NCBI GenBank assembly: GCA_900073065.1
Contig: FJOG01000032.1
Location: forward strand, 509,511 to 533,763
Direction of reading: 5' to 3'
Origin: Phialocephala subalpina
Lineage: Eukaryota; Ascomycota; Leotiomycetes; Helotiales; Mollisiaceae
DNA: 24,253 bases
The notes beneath the pieces were generated by a model, which was given only the letters and a program-made list of their open reading frames with translations, did no database searches and was not told the origin of the DNA. Shown here in pieces: positions 1 through 9,418 of this stretch (position 1 is the first letter of the stretch; every line of letters starts with the position of its first letter). A program made the translations under genes and the position numbers.

Positions 1-1086
1 ATAAACTTCCCCTGAATCCTCAAACTCTTCATCATAACCAACTCATATTTAATCTCAACACCCCCCGCAACACCACCCATAAAACAAGCCTTCCCCTTAA
101 TCCTCAACGCCCCCATACAAGCCTGGATATGTGTCGACTTTGCCGCGGTCGGTGGGGAGAAATCGATATACGCATCTGCTCCCTTCCCATTATTCGCCAA
201 CCCCGTCAGGGCTTTCGTATCAATCTCAACATCTCCAGTCAAAACATAAGTGCTCAATCTCCCCGTCTCAGCAAAGACCGAAGACATAATTGAGAGTGTA
301 GAGGCGTTGCGACCACAAGCAATAACGTTCGCGCCCATAGCCAACGCCGTCCCCACTGCACCACCCCCAAATTTTCCAGTCGCAGGCGCAACGATGATGG
401 TATCCCCTGGCTTCAGATCTATCTCTGAGAGTCCGCCGTATGGGACCAGATAATTCGACACCGAACAAAGATCCTCGACCTTATACCCCAATTTTCCAAA
501 CAGAATATCTTCATTTAAGGGAAAGATATTTTCGAGTGGGAATTTCGCGTATTCAGCGTAGGTGCCGTGGCGCCATTCGCCAGACATGAGGGTTGGGGCG
601 GCGCCGCCGTGCATTCCCATTAGGATTGCGGCGTTGGGGTCGTCGCGGGCGCGGACTGTGATGTCGCATAACACCAATTGTCCTTCTTTCAATGATACGG
701 AATCGGGACCTACGGCATGGATGCGAGCGATGCAGTTTGAACCTGGGATCATGGGGGTGGTGATTGTGTAAGGGAGTGTGCCGTCGAGGATATCCTTTAG
801 ATACGGGATAATTGTCATTCCGAGAACTTTGACGATTACGGCGCCGGGGGTTGCGAGGGGAATAGGAAGGGTGTCGAGGGAGAGGGGGGAGGAGGTTGAG
901 TGGAGGACGAGAGCGCGGTGTGTTGCCTGGGGTGGTTAGGTTAGCTTGGTTTGGTATTTGATGAGGAGGAGGGTGTGTTTGAGATGTGCTCTTGAGGGAT
1001 CTATCCTCGGTTTGCAGGTATTTGCAGAGTGAGGTTCGCACCCCTCAAAGTAACCTCAGATTGAAGAGAGGAAAACTTACAGCCAT
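1..1086 (-). CDS. MDR-family (alcohol dehydrogenase-like) oxidoreductase, partial
   Basis: Medium-chain dehydrogenase/reductase, probably an NAD(P)H-dependent soluble oxidoreductase. Exon 1 is only 6 nt (1081-1086, Met-Ala); an intron at 927-1080 has a GTAAGT donor and a CCCCAG acceptor; exon 2 then runs open from 926 past the left edge, so the C-terminus is missing (about 310 residues seen). The N-terminal GroES-like half is followed by a nucleotide-binding motif ATGKFGGGAVG near residues 184-194 and the strand 'ANVIACGRN'. The usual catalytic-zinc ligands are absent: the Cys position reads GMTII (38-42), and the usual GHE reads GSN (64-66). It is therefore better described as a zinc-independent, quinone-oxidoreductase-like MDR than as a true alcohol dehydrogenase. 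Substrate unknown. The tiny first exon is the least certain part of the model, but it restores an ATG and the frame exactly. Confidence 0.82.
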
Positions 1087-1895
1087 GATGATTCTTGGCA
1101 CTATTTACTGGGTGTGGGGACTGATGTGGTGATGGCAGAAATATTTGAATAACAAGTGAGGGAAAACTTCAAGGACCATCTCGAGCTCCTCATTCCTTCT
1201 TATACCCCTCGCCATGAACGAGGTTCGGAATTAAACTCATCATTGCATTCAATGAGACGTCGCTACACTTCTTGCAGCTCAATACGCGAGAATCCTTGTT
1301 GTCCGAATGGTTACCTCAACCTGAGAACAATGCTCATGATATTTCTGGTATCAGCGCTTCGCATTGCACCTGTCATTGCCTCATATTCCAAGCCACAGGC
1401 AAACCGTTGCAATAACGCGCCGGTCAAGCTGCAAGCTTACGGAGCTCAGGTACGACAAGGTGGAGAGGAATGGACTTTGATAGGGTCGGCCGCCTTGCGC
1501 ACCTCGCTATGATTTGAGTGGAGTGTTCTCCGTGGATTTATGTGGGGTAGGGATGACATGCGGGGTTAACGGAAGTATGTCTGATAAGAGACACAGCCTC
1601 ATACATGGCTTTGCTTAAGACGAAATCAGAAGGAGAGTCCGAGCCGGAAAGGAGTGAAGACACACAGCTAATGGAGGTGTCAAATAGGATAAATGGCAAG
1701 TACGGAAGTTAGGAAGGGGCTACTAGCTAATTGAAAGGCCAACCCTCCGTAGTGGTGGCGAGCACTGATAATATCCAAGAAGCACACAGAACGCAATGAT
1801 GGATATTGAAACACTACATACATTGATAGGATGACAGAGGAAGAAATTCCTAACACCAAACGATGCAAACTCGCCGTCGCCCTAGCCGCAGTTCT
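1087..1895. other. intergenic, no gene recognised
   Basis: This stretch lies upstream of the MDR gene and downstream of the NmrA-like gene. Two open frames (plus 1156-1512, minus 1680-1868) have no recognisable domain, poor composition and no splice support, so I read them as chance. Nothing else stands out. Confidence 0.5.
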
Positions 1896-2783
1896 CTACT
1901 TGGAGAATTTGCTGCTCTCCTTCAACCACTGGCTGAGGTTCTGCAGCCGTGGCTCCTCCTTCCTCAATGCTTGGATATCGGCACCATAACCATCCGTCTT
2001 GAACCAATTGAACATGGTCCCCATCTCCTTGATCATATACTTGATTCCCGAGCCAACAAATCCAAATGTCTCTGGCAGATCAGACCCCATAGTATCCTTG
2101 AACACCTTTCTTCCTTGCTCGATGTTCAGTTCGTCTCCGGCGAGAGAGATGCTCCTGTTCTTGTATGCAGATGGATTGTTGAAGGCGTTTGCGGCGAAGA
2201 TTCCAATGTCCCGTGTTGAGACCAACTGCAAAGGTTTCGTTCCAACACCTGCCCACATGCTGTTGAATCCCTTGCCCATGAAATCAGGCGTAAGGTTGTC
2301 CATGAAGCACACAGGTCTTAGGATCGTGTATGGCATCTTCGTTCCGTTCGCAGACTTCTCCTTCAAATATTCCTCGATTCTATGTTTCGATGCAAAATGT
2401 GGGATGTTTGTGGGATTCGTGTCGCTCTTCTCTCCTCCTCGATCGACGGACGTAAACACAAAAAGCTCGACTCCATTCTTAACGGACTCGTCGATCAATG
2501 GCTTAGCTTGTGCTTCCTCCGACCCTTCCTTGTCCATTACCGTCACAGAGAAGACACCGAATATTGGCTTGTGTTTTTCGAAGATTGGAGCAAGGGAGGT
2601 ATGGTCGCCTTCGACGACGATGGTGTTTGGCTTGGAGGCTAGGGCTTGTGCGCCTTTCGAGGATGCATTGCGAGTGAGGGCGAGGATCTGGAACGATGGA
2701 GAGCTTTCTTGGAGGGCTTTGATGACGGCTCCTCCTTGTTTGCCTGTTGCGCCTGTGACGAGGATCTTCTTGTTGCTGGCCAT
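1896..2783 (-). CDS. NmrA-like NAD(P)-binding protein (atypical SDR)
   Basis: Single-exon gene, 295 aa, the normal length for NmrA/HSCARG-like atypical short-chain dehydrogenases. It starts at an ATG and opens with beta strand 'KKILVTGATGKQGGAVI', which carries the GxxGxxG dinucleotide-binding motif at residues 11-17. The family-typical 'LALTRN' follows the first helix, then 'VFTSVDRGG' and 'HFASKHRIEEYL', the segment that replaces the SDR Tyr-x-x-x-Lys catalytic pair, and 'YTILRPVCFMDN', the usual NmrA 'ILRP..FM.N' block. Relatives act as redox sensors binding NADP(H) (NmrA itself restrains the GATA factor AreA) or as reductases in secondary metabolism. With no pathway neighbours the role here cannot be assigned. 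The frame is clean, with no intron. It is divergent from the gene at 3483 across about 700 bp. Confidence 0.9.
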   Translation of the reverse strand: MASNKKILVTGATGKQGGAVIKALQESSPSFQILALTRNASSKGAQALASKPNTIVVEGDHTSLAPIFEKHKPIFGVFSVTVMDKEGSEEAQAKPLIDESVKNGVELFVFTSVDRGGEKSDTNPTNIPHFASKHRIEEYLKEKSANGTKMPYTILRPVCFMDNLTPDFMGKGFNSMWAGVGTKPLQLVSTRDIGIFAANAFNNPSAYKNRSISLAGDELNIEQGRKVFKDTMGSDLPETFGFVGSGIKYMIKEMGTMFNWFKTDGYGADIQALRKEEPRLQNLSQWLKESSKFSK

Positions 2784-3482
2784 TTCGATTGAGGGGTTTC
2801 GTGTTTAGCGGTACGCGATAGAGTCGATGGTTGAAGTCTTGATGGAGATCGGACTGTTCTGCGACCTCATCAGTAGTCCCGGGGCATTGTTTATATAGAC
2901 CTACCTCTAGGCGCATCGATGATGTTGCTCCGTTCCAACAAGCTCGCAACGTCGCTTTCGGTTTAGGCGTATTAGAAATATGAACCCACTTCCCCGGAGA
3001 CATATCTGCGCGATGCGAATGTCTCCAGCCAATGACCAACAAGCATCACCTGCCGGTACAACTGTTTATCCATGGATAGCATGGCAGTTGAATCTTGTGA
3101 AACCTCGCGCAAAGACCACGCGTTTGGTTGTGTCCGGAGTCCGAGGGTCGTGTAGTCCGAGGAAGCTCTCCGTTGTACTGTAGCATGCACATCGCTCTCG
3201 TGATACGGAGATAGCTTCATGGCATTTTCTTCGTCAGCCTGCCTGGGTAATTGCCGTGTGGCAAGTAGTTGAAGCGAAGGGAGAGGAGGAAGAGTTGGTA
3301 AGCTGTCGACGCTGTGGGAGTGCTGAGAGATGGAAGTTCCCGCGCCCCAGCTCCCCTAGGCTAGCTCAAATTGTAACAGTACGGTACAGTACCTGATCCG
3401 AGCTTCAAGGTCTGTGGAGCTTCAAAAGCTCATTCGAGCACGAACACACCTCACCACGAAGTCTCGACTACAGACGGCAGCA
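2784..3482. other. shared divergent intergenic/promoter region
   Basis: About 700 bp between the minus-strand NmrA-like gene and the plus-strand LigT-like gene. Besides the TATA motif it holds a short GTAC-rich stretch (acggtacagtacc near 3380), about 100 nt upstream of the plus-strand ATG. The open frame in phase with the plus-strand gene extends upstream to a GTG at 3414, but the first ATG is 3483. Confidence 0.5.
2890..2897 (-). promoter_or_regulatory. candidate TATA box for the NmrA-like gene
   Basis: On the minus strand this reads TATATAAA, about 107 nt upstream of the ATG at 2783, a plausible distance for a TATA element with a short 5' UTR. It is based on the motif and position only. 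Confidence 0.4.
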
Positions 3483-4556
3483 ATGTCTGGCACTCCCTTC
3501 AAAATCCATAAGTACACGTTCAAACCAAAGGGACCCTTGGTTCGCCAAGTCGATAATTTCAGCGCCGAAGCAAATAAGTACATCAACAAAACCAACACGA
3601 CCGGCCCCATCACACCAGATGAAGTGCTACGAAGTCCCTTCGCACGTCTTGCAGGACGCTCATTGATCCGCAAAACCGAATCCGATGATCCTCAGAGCCG
3701 CGGCGGAATTATATCAAAGCATATCGACCTCCATGCAGAGCCCGACGAGTCTGCCGCTGGGAGGGTGGGAGCACCATTCATGCGGAACGAAAAAGGACTT
3801 CCACCGATCCGCAGAATACAACTTGGTTCGGAGTTCACGCCCAAGAATGACATATATATCAAGCGCCTCGACCTCGAAGGACATCAGCCCAAACTTGCGA
3901 CAGACTCGAAGACGAAGAGGCTCAATGCCTTTTTCGGTGTATCTTTGCTCTTCCCACACAGATACAAGGACGAAATCGACCGTATAAAGATGGAGCAACA
4001 ACTAAAGACTCGATCTTTTAGCGTAATCAAACCCCTACCAGCTCCCGAATATTCTCTATACGGAAGAGTGCCGATTGGCAAGCTGGAAAGTGTGGAGAGC
4101 GCGATACGGCAGCTGGTCGCGCGAAAAAAGCCTTTCGAGATTCAGTTCGTACCGCACTATTCTCGAGTGACGCACGAAGGGTTCAAGAGGGACAAGAGAC
4201 CCAGTGCTGAGAATTTCCAAGTTGGACTTGAGCTCACCAGCGCGGACGACGAACATGTGAAATTATCCAATGAGTTGGCGAAGGCAATTTGGCCGACGCG
4301 GAAGGTCGGGGACAGACGGTGGATGTTGATAATACAACCGGATATGAAGACAGGTGAAACGGCAAGGGCGGTATGGAAAGAGCTACTGGACGAGGGGATC
4401 AGGACGTTCATGGTCAGAGGGCTCGTCTTGACGACCCAGATATTTCTAGAGCAGGAAAGGAGATATGAGACAGAAAGGAGAGTCTTCATACTCAAGCACG
4501 AGGAGGAGATAGACGCCGAGCTACTTAAGGACAAATCGGAGTTGGACAACACATGA
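3483..4556 (+). CDS. LigT-like (2'-5' RNA ligase superfamily) protein, degenerate catalytic motifs
   Basis: Single exon, 357 aa, starting at the first ATG in a good context. I see no textbook motif, but the order of segments matches the fungal 2'-5' RNA ligase/cyclic phosphodiesterase fold: 'NAFFGVSLLFPHRY' (148 on) as first strand, 'RSFSVIKPL' (177-185) where the first HxT/S strand should be, 'KPFEIQF' then 'QVGLELTS' for the central strands, 'RRWMLIIQ' (278-285) where the second HxT strand should be, and 'VRGLVLTTQIF...RRVFIL' (from about 311) like the C-terminal 'GL.L.....F.F' segment. Neither HxT motif is present, so phosphodiesterase or ligase activity is unlikely. The N-terminal 140 residues are basic and probably disordered. 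The frame is long, clean and of coding composition, so the gene is real; the fold assignment is inference. Alternative: a lineage-specific protein of unknown fold. Confidence 0.7.
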   Translation: MSGTPFKIHKYTFKPKGPLVRQVDNFSAEANKYINKTNTTGPITPDEVLRSPFARLAGRSLIRKTESDDPQSRGGIISKHIDLHAEPDESAAGRVGAPFMRNEKGLPPIRRIQLGSEFTPKNDIYIKRLDLEGHQPKLATDSKTKRLNAFFGVSLLFPHRYKDEIDRIKMEQQLKTRSFSVIKPLPAPEYSLYGRVPIGKLESVESAIRQLVARKKPFEIQFVPHYSRVTHEGFKRDKRPSAENFQVGLELTSADDEHVKLSNELAKAIWPTRKVGDRRWMLIIQPDMKTGETARAVWKELLDEGIRTFMVRGLVLTTQIFLEQERRYETERRVFILKHEEEIDAELLKDKSELDNT

Positions 4557-5125
4557 AGATCTGAGGAGCATACTGCAAGACATCGAAACCGCAGAATCCC
4601 ATGCTCAGAATACAGACGAATGGCCAACATTTGAATACCCAGAAGAGGTTCCAGCGTCTCGCGGTCATGGTCTAGAAGACACGAAATGAATATTGAACGC
4701 CACATCCGAAATAATACTTTTATCAAACCTACAAACATCGGCGCCATGGACTCCTGGGACATGATTGTTGCTGGGAATGGTGGATGCTGGAAAGCATGAG
4801 AATGTCACGGATATGCCAGGCCAAAGGCCGAAGTACAGGTCTCTTGACACCGCAAGCATCGCGGCTGTTCTCTTCTCGCTCGACCCTACACTAGCTGCCG
4901 CCCCTATGAACCTCAAGAACAATTTCAGCCTCTTGCCCGTTTACGGGTGATATCTCTACGTAGTTGTTCAGGTCTGCCGCTCTGATCTTTGCTTTTCTCG
5001 ATTCCACCTCATTCTCCGCAATTCTCGTAAATACTTGATTCCCAGAAGGATAACAGCACGTGCTACCAACGAGGAATATTGCAAAAGAATATAGTTCTCA
5101 CATCTTCATGATAAGCTAATTCAAG
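4557..5125. other. intergenic, no gene recognised
   Basis: This holds the 3' flank of the LigT-like gene and the former promoter of the GH3 pseudogene. A 61-codon plus-strand frame at 4765-4950 shows no domain and is probably chance. Confidence 0.5.
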
Positions 5126-7020
5126 ATGAGGGACATTCGGATCGTCGCTCTCTCGTTCCTAGGCTTCTTCGACACCATCGTTTCGGCCATGACATACCCG
5201 GACTCTGTCAACGGCCCGGGAATTCTGACAACCAACCTTGTCTGCAACACCCAAGCCTCAGTAACCGACAGAGCCGCAGCGATCGTCTCAGCATTCAATA
5301 TCTCAGAGAAACTAGTGGACCTCGTCAAGTAGGCCACGACGCTATCTTACTGCTGGTTCGTCACTGACAACATCAACAGCACAAGTCTCGGTTCACCTCG
5401 TCTTGGCTTGGCTCCGTACGAATGGTGGAGCGAAGCACTCCATGGCCTCGCTTACTCCTTAGGTGTGGATTTCAGCGTTAATTGGTCTTCGGCAACATCT
5501 TGCCCAAACCCAATCACCATCTCAGCAGCATTCGACAATGCATTGGTCGAAGCAGTAGCAAATGTAATCAGCACTGAAGCTCGAGCATTCAGCAACGCAG
5601 ATAAAGCTGGTCTCGATTTCTGGACACCCAACGTCAACCCGTACAAAGATCCTCGCTGGGGTCGAGGCGCAGAGACCCCAGGTGAAGATCCCTTCAGGAT
5701 AAAAGGGTACACGAAATCCCTCCTCCGCGGTCTAGAAGGTGATCAAAAATTCAAGAAAGTCATCGTGACGTGCAAACACTTTGCTGCTTACGACCTAGAG
5801 AAATAGAACACCGCAGTTCGGTACGGCTTCGATGCAGTCGTCAGCATGCAAGATCTTATCGAGTACTATCTGCCTCCATTCCAGCAATGTGCTAGCAATG
5901 TGCTCGTGATTCGAAAGTCGGTTCGATCATGTGCTCTTACAATTCCGTCAATGGAACGCCGGCTTGTGCCAATAGCTACCTGATGCAGACCGTTCTTCGA
6001 GAACATTGGGGGTACACTGAGGATAATCAGTACATCACCAGTGACTGTAACGCTGTCCAAGGATTCTACGCAAACCGCAATTATACAACAAATCAACAGC
6101 AAGCAGCGGGAAAAGCATACACAGCTGGCTGCGACACAATCTGTCAGGTTGGACATAACATCGATGTCACGGGTACCTACAATCAATCCTTACTATCAGA
6201 AGCAACGATATACCAAGCATTACGTCGAATGTACCAAATGCTCATCCTCGCAGGATACTGGGAAAACCGGTGATAGTAGCAGAGCTAGGCGATCAAGTTG
6301 ACCCCACCCCTCTCCTTTCCAACCCCAACATCTTCGCTATCCTCTGGGCAGGGTATCCGGGCCAAAATGGCGGGACTGCGGTTCTTGATATCATAACGTG
6401 GAGAACTGCACCAGCGAGAAGGTTACCTGTTACTGTATGGATATGTTGATGAGGTGAAGATGACGGATATGAGTCTGAGACCTGGTGAGAGGAGTAAGGG
6501 GAGAACGTATATGTGGTATAACGAGTCTGTCCTCCCCTTCGGTTATGGCCTCCACTACACCAGTTTCAACACCGCATTCGCTCCCTCAACCAGCTCACTT
6601 TATGGTCAAAAATTCAAGATCAAAGATCTGATAGCGAACTGCACAGAGAAACATCTTGATCTTTGCATTTTCACCTCCTTCCCACTCAACACCACAGTCC
6701 AAAATATGGGGACGACGAAATCAGATTTCGTACTTCTCGCCTTCCTCTCAGGATCCTACGGGCCGGAACCGTTTCCGATCAAGAGACTGGCTGCTTATAC
6801 CAGAGTGCGAGATATCGTTCTTGGAGAAAAGAGGACAGCGGAGTTGGAGATGACGTTGGGGACGTTGGCGAGGGTTGATGAGGTGGGGAATACGGTTTTG
6901 TACCCGGGGAAGTATGAGGTTGGTTTGGATGTTGATGTGATGGAGAGGGTGGGGTTTAAGTTGGTTGATGAGAAGGTGGCGTTGGATTTGTGGCCACAGC
7001 CGAAGGTGGAGGTGTTGTGA
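5126..7020 (+). pseudogene. GH3 beta-xylosidase (Bxl-like), multiply disrupted
   Basis: This is the remains of a secreted glycoside hydrolase family 3 beta-xylosidase, which releases xylose from xylo-oligosaccharides. Start and signal peptide are intact ('MRDIRIVALSFLGFF...VSA'). Intron 5329-5379 splices DLV-N-TSLG. Family blocks follow: 'RLGLAPYEWWSEALHG', 'GLDFWTPNVNPYKDPRWGRG', 'ETPGEDPF', 'VTCKHFAAYDLEK', the nucleophile block 'YITSDCNAV', 'LLSEATIYQALRR', 'ILWAGYPGQNGGTAVL', 'MTDMSLRPG' and 'LPFGYGLHY', then a fibronectin III-like C-terminal domain to the TGA at 7018. Lesions: TAG at 5804 where relatives have Trp; an 11-bp tandem duplication (5883-5904) shifting the frame; an internal deletion and shift near 6260-6270 joining 'LAGYWEN' to 'GKPVIVAELGDQVD', which are normally some 180 residues apart; and a short deletion with shift near 6432-6441. 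About 580 codons survive from roughly 780-800, and the acid/base region lies in the deleted part. No functional enzyme can be made. Confidence 0.93.
5883..5904 (+). repeat. 11-bp tandem duplication inside the GH3 pseudogene
   Basis: The unit agcaatgtgct occurs twice back to back (5883-5893, 5894-5904). Removing one copy restores the family sequence QQCARDSKVGSIMCSY, so the duplication is a lesion of 3n+2 nt that breaks the frame. Confidence 0.9.
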
Positions 7021-7449
7021 CTCTATAGGGTGTGCGATGAGGGGGAGGAAGAATGCGGTTTTGAGCTTGTGGAAGAGGCACGCAAAAGGCAGAGATGTGG
7101 AAATCAAGGCTTCAGCTTAATTCCCTATTCCCCCCAGGTGTTTGACAAGCTGTCTGGGAGCCTCCCTCCTAATATTGAATATCGTCAAGTTTTCACACTC
7201 AAGTGAGGTGAATTATGGCTCGGTGACTGTTTCTCTGATCTTGAGTCATCGTTTGAGCATCATGCATTTTAACGAGTCCATCTCTCATGGGCATAATCTG
7301 GTCAAGGACAAGACAAGAAGTCAAGGCACAAACTGGTTGTCTCCGAACTACAATTCTTACCAGTCTCCAACACAATCAAGCAGGATCCCTCTCTCGCCAA
7401 GGACAACACAAGCACTTCACTACGCTTCAACTCATTTAACACTCTCAAA
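7021..7449. other. intergenic / promoter of the small membrane protein gene
   Basis: No gene is recognised. The last 70 nt are rich in CT and CAA runs, ending in 'ctctcaaa' just before the ATG at 7450, typical of a fungal 5' leader. A plus-strand open frame at 7142-7453 has no domain. Confidence 0.5.
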
Positions 7450-7962
7450 ATGAGACTCTTCACCATCCTCATCCTCACCTTCCTCAACACCATCAACGCA
7501 GCACCCCTCGCCACCACAACCCTTCCTCAAGCTATACCAACATCCGGATCCTTACTCCCCGAAACCCTCGCTTACATCCTAGAAAGAGATGCAGGCTCCA
7601 TCGCCCAACTCCCTGAAGGGCCATGGTAAGTCTACTTTCCCTTGATTTACATTACCTCCTTAGGTAATCTTAACAAGTTCAACTCACTGCCATACCCGAG
7701 TAACTCCCACTTCATCTCAAAAAGGTACGCTGACTCGAAGATGTCGAATAGGCCCCGCGACGACGAATCCAAAAAGCATTCCGCCCTGCTAGCAAGCATC
7801 CTAATCCCGCTATTCCTCTTGGTAGTGCTGATACTGGTGCTGTGGTACTTTCATTATAAGAGCCAGTTGTATTGGAAGATGGTTAAGGTTGAGATGAAGA
7901 AGCAGGAGGAGACTCCGGAGGTGGTTGTCGTTGTTACTGAGGGGGTGAGGGCTACTGTTTGA
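7450..7962 (+). CDS. small single-pass (type I) membrane protein, unknown function
   Basis: Two exons, 7450-7625 and 7725-7962; the intron (7626-7724) has a GTAAGT donor and AAAAG acceptor and splits a Trp codon. An earlier TAG acceptor would give an immediate stop. The 137-aa product has a signal peptide at residues 1-17 (cleavage after INA), a short extracellular segment of about 60 residues rich in Thr/Pro/Leu and ending in the charged run RPRDDESKKH, one strongly hydrophobic segment at about 79-101, and a basic-then-acidic tail of about 36 residues. This is the layout of a small type I plasma-membrane or wall-anchored protein. No Cys pattern, WSC or CFEM domain is present. It is not recognised as a known family; the clean splice and coherent topology support a real gene. 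Confidence 0.65.
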
Positions 7963-8194
7963 GGACTGGAGGAAAGTTGAGAGTGAGGGGAAGGAATGGG
8001 AAGTTGAGCTTTACGGGATGGGGAGGGATGTGGGCTGTGTGTGGGTGGAATGTGGTGTTTCATTGCCTTTGTTCGGTTGAGATGGACTTCTTCGAATTTC
8101 TTCCATTCGGTATTTTTTGCTTTGTGAGATGACTCGTTAGCGTGGCGTCGAGTCAGGATGTTCGATCACCTAGCTATAACGATTCTCCTTCTCG

Positions 8195-8966
8195 CGGTGT
8201 ACAGTGTTCTTGTCGCAACTGATCTCGGGAAGGTCCAAGTGCGCTAGAATCTCGAGAGATGTCAGCCTCTGCTAGATGAACCGAGTTGCACCATCTTTGG
8301 CGGATAATACCGAATCCTTCGACATTCTCCTGGCTGAAGATAACATCGTTAACCAACGCTTGGCTGTCAAAATGCTGGAGAAGTATCGTCACGTTGCGAC
8401 AATAGTATGAAACGGTCAAGAAGCTCTTAACGCTATCAAAGAGAAGAGGTACGATGTCATCCTTATGAATGTGTAAATGCCAATCATAGTATAGGTCACC
8501 AGATTCAATGCAGTGCAGAATACTAACGATCATCTAAGGAGGATTTGAAGCCACGGCTAAGATTCGAGAATATGAACGAAATCTCGGAATACGAAGAACA
8601 CTTATTATCGCCCTCACTGCTCATGTTATGCTTGGCGATCGGGAGAAGCGCATCCAAGCACAGATAGACGAGTACTTTCCCAAGCCTCTCAAGCAAAACC
8701 ATCTAATTCAAACTATCTCAAAATGTGCGACGTTGGGTAGAGCACTCTTAGAAAAGGGGACGAGTGTTCCCTCTTCCACCAAAGACAATTCGTCTGCAAT
8801 TCGATAGCAATGGGTCCATCACCGTAGGATGTCCTGCGAGCGCATTACTGCGAGCACTACACGAGCCACGGGCATTGGCCCCCATAGGACCGATCAATCG
8901 TGGAAGCTTGGAAACCCCTCGATTATAATAGCTGATCACGATGGTCCTCTTGCAAAGGTGACTTGA
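8195..8966 (+). pseudogene. relic of group III hybrid histidine kinase (NIK1/BOS1/Os-1 type), receiver domain and C-terminus
   Basis: This is the C-terminal end of an osmosensing, dicarboximide/fludioxonil-target type hybrid kinase. In order: a degraded linker (about 8200-8250, D-L-G...ALESRE, one shift); 'SLADNTESFDILLAEDN' with the acidic pocket; 'NQRLAVKMLEKY'; 'NGQEALNAIKEKRYDVILM'; an intron relic 8489-8538 with a TACTAAC branch site; then '[17 protein letters not shown]', '[15 protein letters not shown]', '[18 protein letters not shown]' and 'KCATLG', and the family tail 'GPINRGSLETP' then, after a shift, 'SIIIADHDGPLAKV' to a TGA at 8964. Lesions: TGA at about 8409 (Gly position), TAA at about 8474 (CAA to TAA), frameshifts near the intron, after 'KDNSSAIR' and near 8920. 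The phosphoacceptor Asp is Asn (AAT in 'ILMNV'). No HAMP repeats, HisKA or HATPase precede it, so only a 3' fragment was copied or kept. Confidence 0.88.
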
Positions 8967-9418
8967 CACCCACTTCTAATTCCTGAAGTCCATTGCTTAG
9001 CTTCTTATGCGTGCAGACAGCAGCTAGATCCCATCCGATCGTCCTTCTAGCCATGTATCCTTCTCATCAAAGTTGTCACGAAACTGTCACCTCCATTCGT
9101 TGAAGATTTATTATCTCCCTATACTCCCTACTCCGTGAACTTATTAAAATCGCTAGCCCAGGTAGCTCAGGGTGAAAAATGAGAAGCTAGGAAGTATAAC
9201 GCAACGTTAGGTTTTCTACCCCCCCCAAAAAAAACGTGACTTTTTTGTGCCAAGAAAAGGCCTCGCTAACCAATGTACAGTACAATTAGGTTTTTGATTG
9301 ATCCTTCATCTTCGTTCCTCGGTCAAAGGCACATCTCGTAAACAAATAACTCCTGTCGACAACCGTCTCTACACCTGGGGGGAAAAAATATTCTCCACCA
9401 CATAAAATTTTCAGAAAA
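8967..9418. other. intergenic / promoter of the gene at 9419
   Basis: No gene is recognised. It contains a C-run followed by an A-run (about 9221-9234) and an AC-rich, A-rich leader just upstream of the ATG ('tcagaaaaATG'). Confidence 0.5.

Noticed and set aside
553..1041. 162-codon minus-strand open frame
   Set aside because: Pro/Arg/His-rich off-frame shadow of the MDR exon that runs in another phase.
1999..2808. 269-codon plus-strand open frame
   Set aside because: Antisense shadow of the NmrA-like gene, whose own frame carries clear family motifs.
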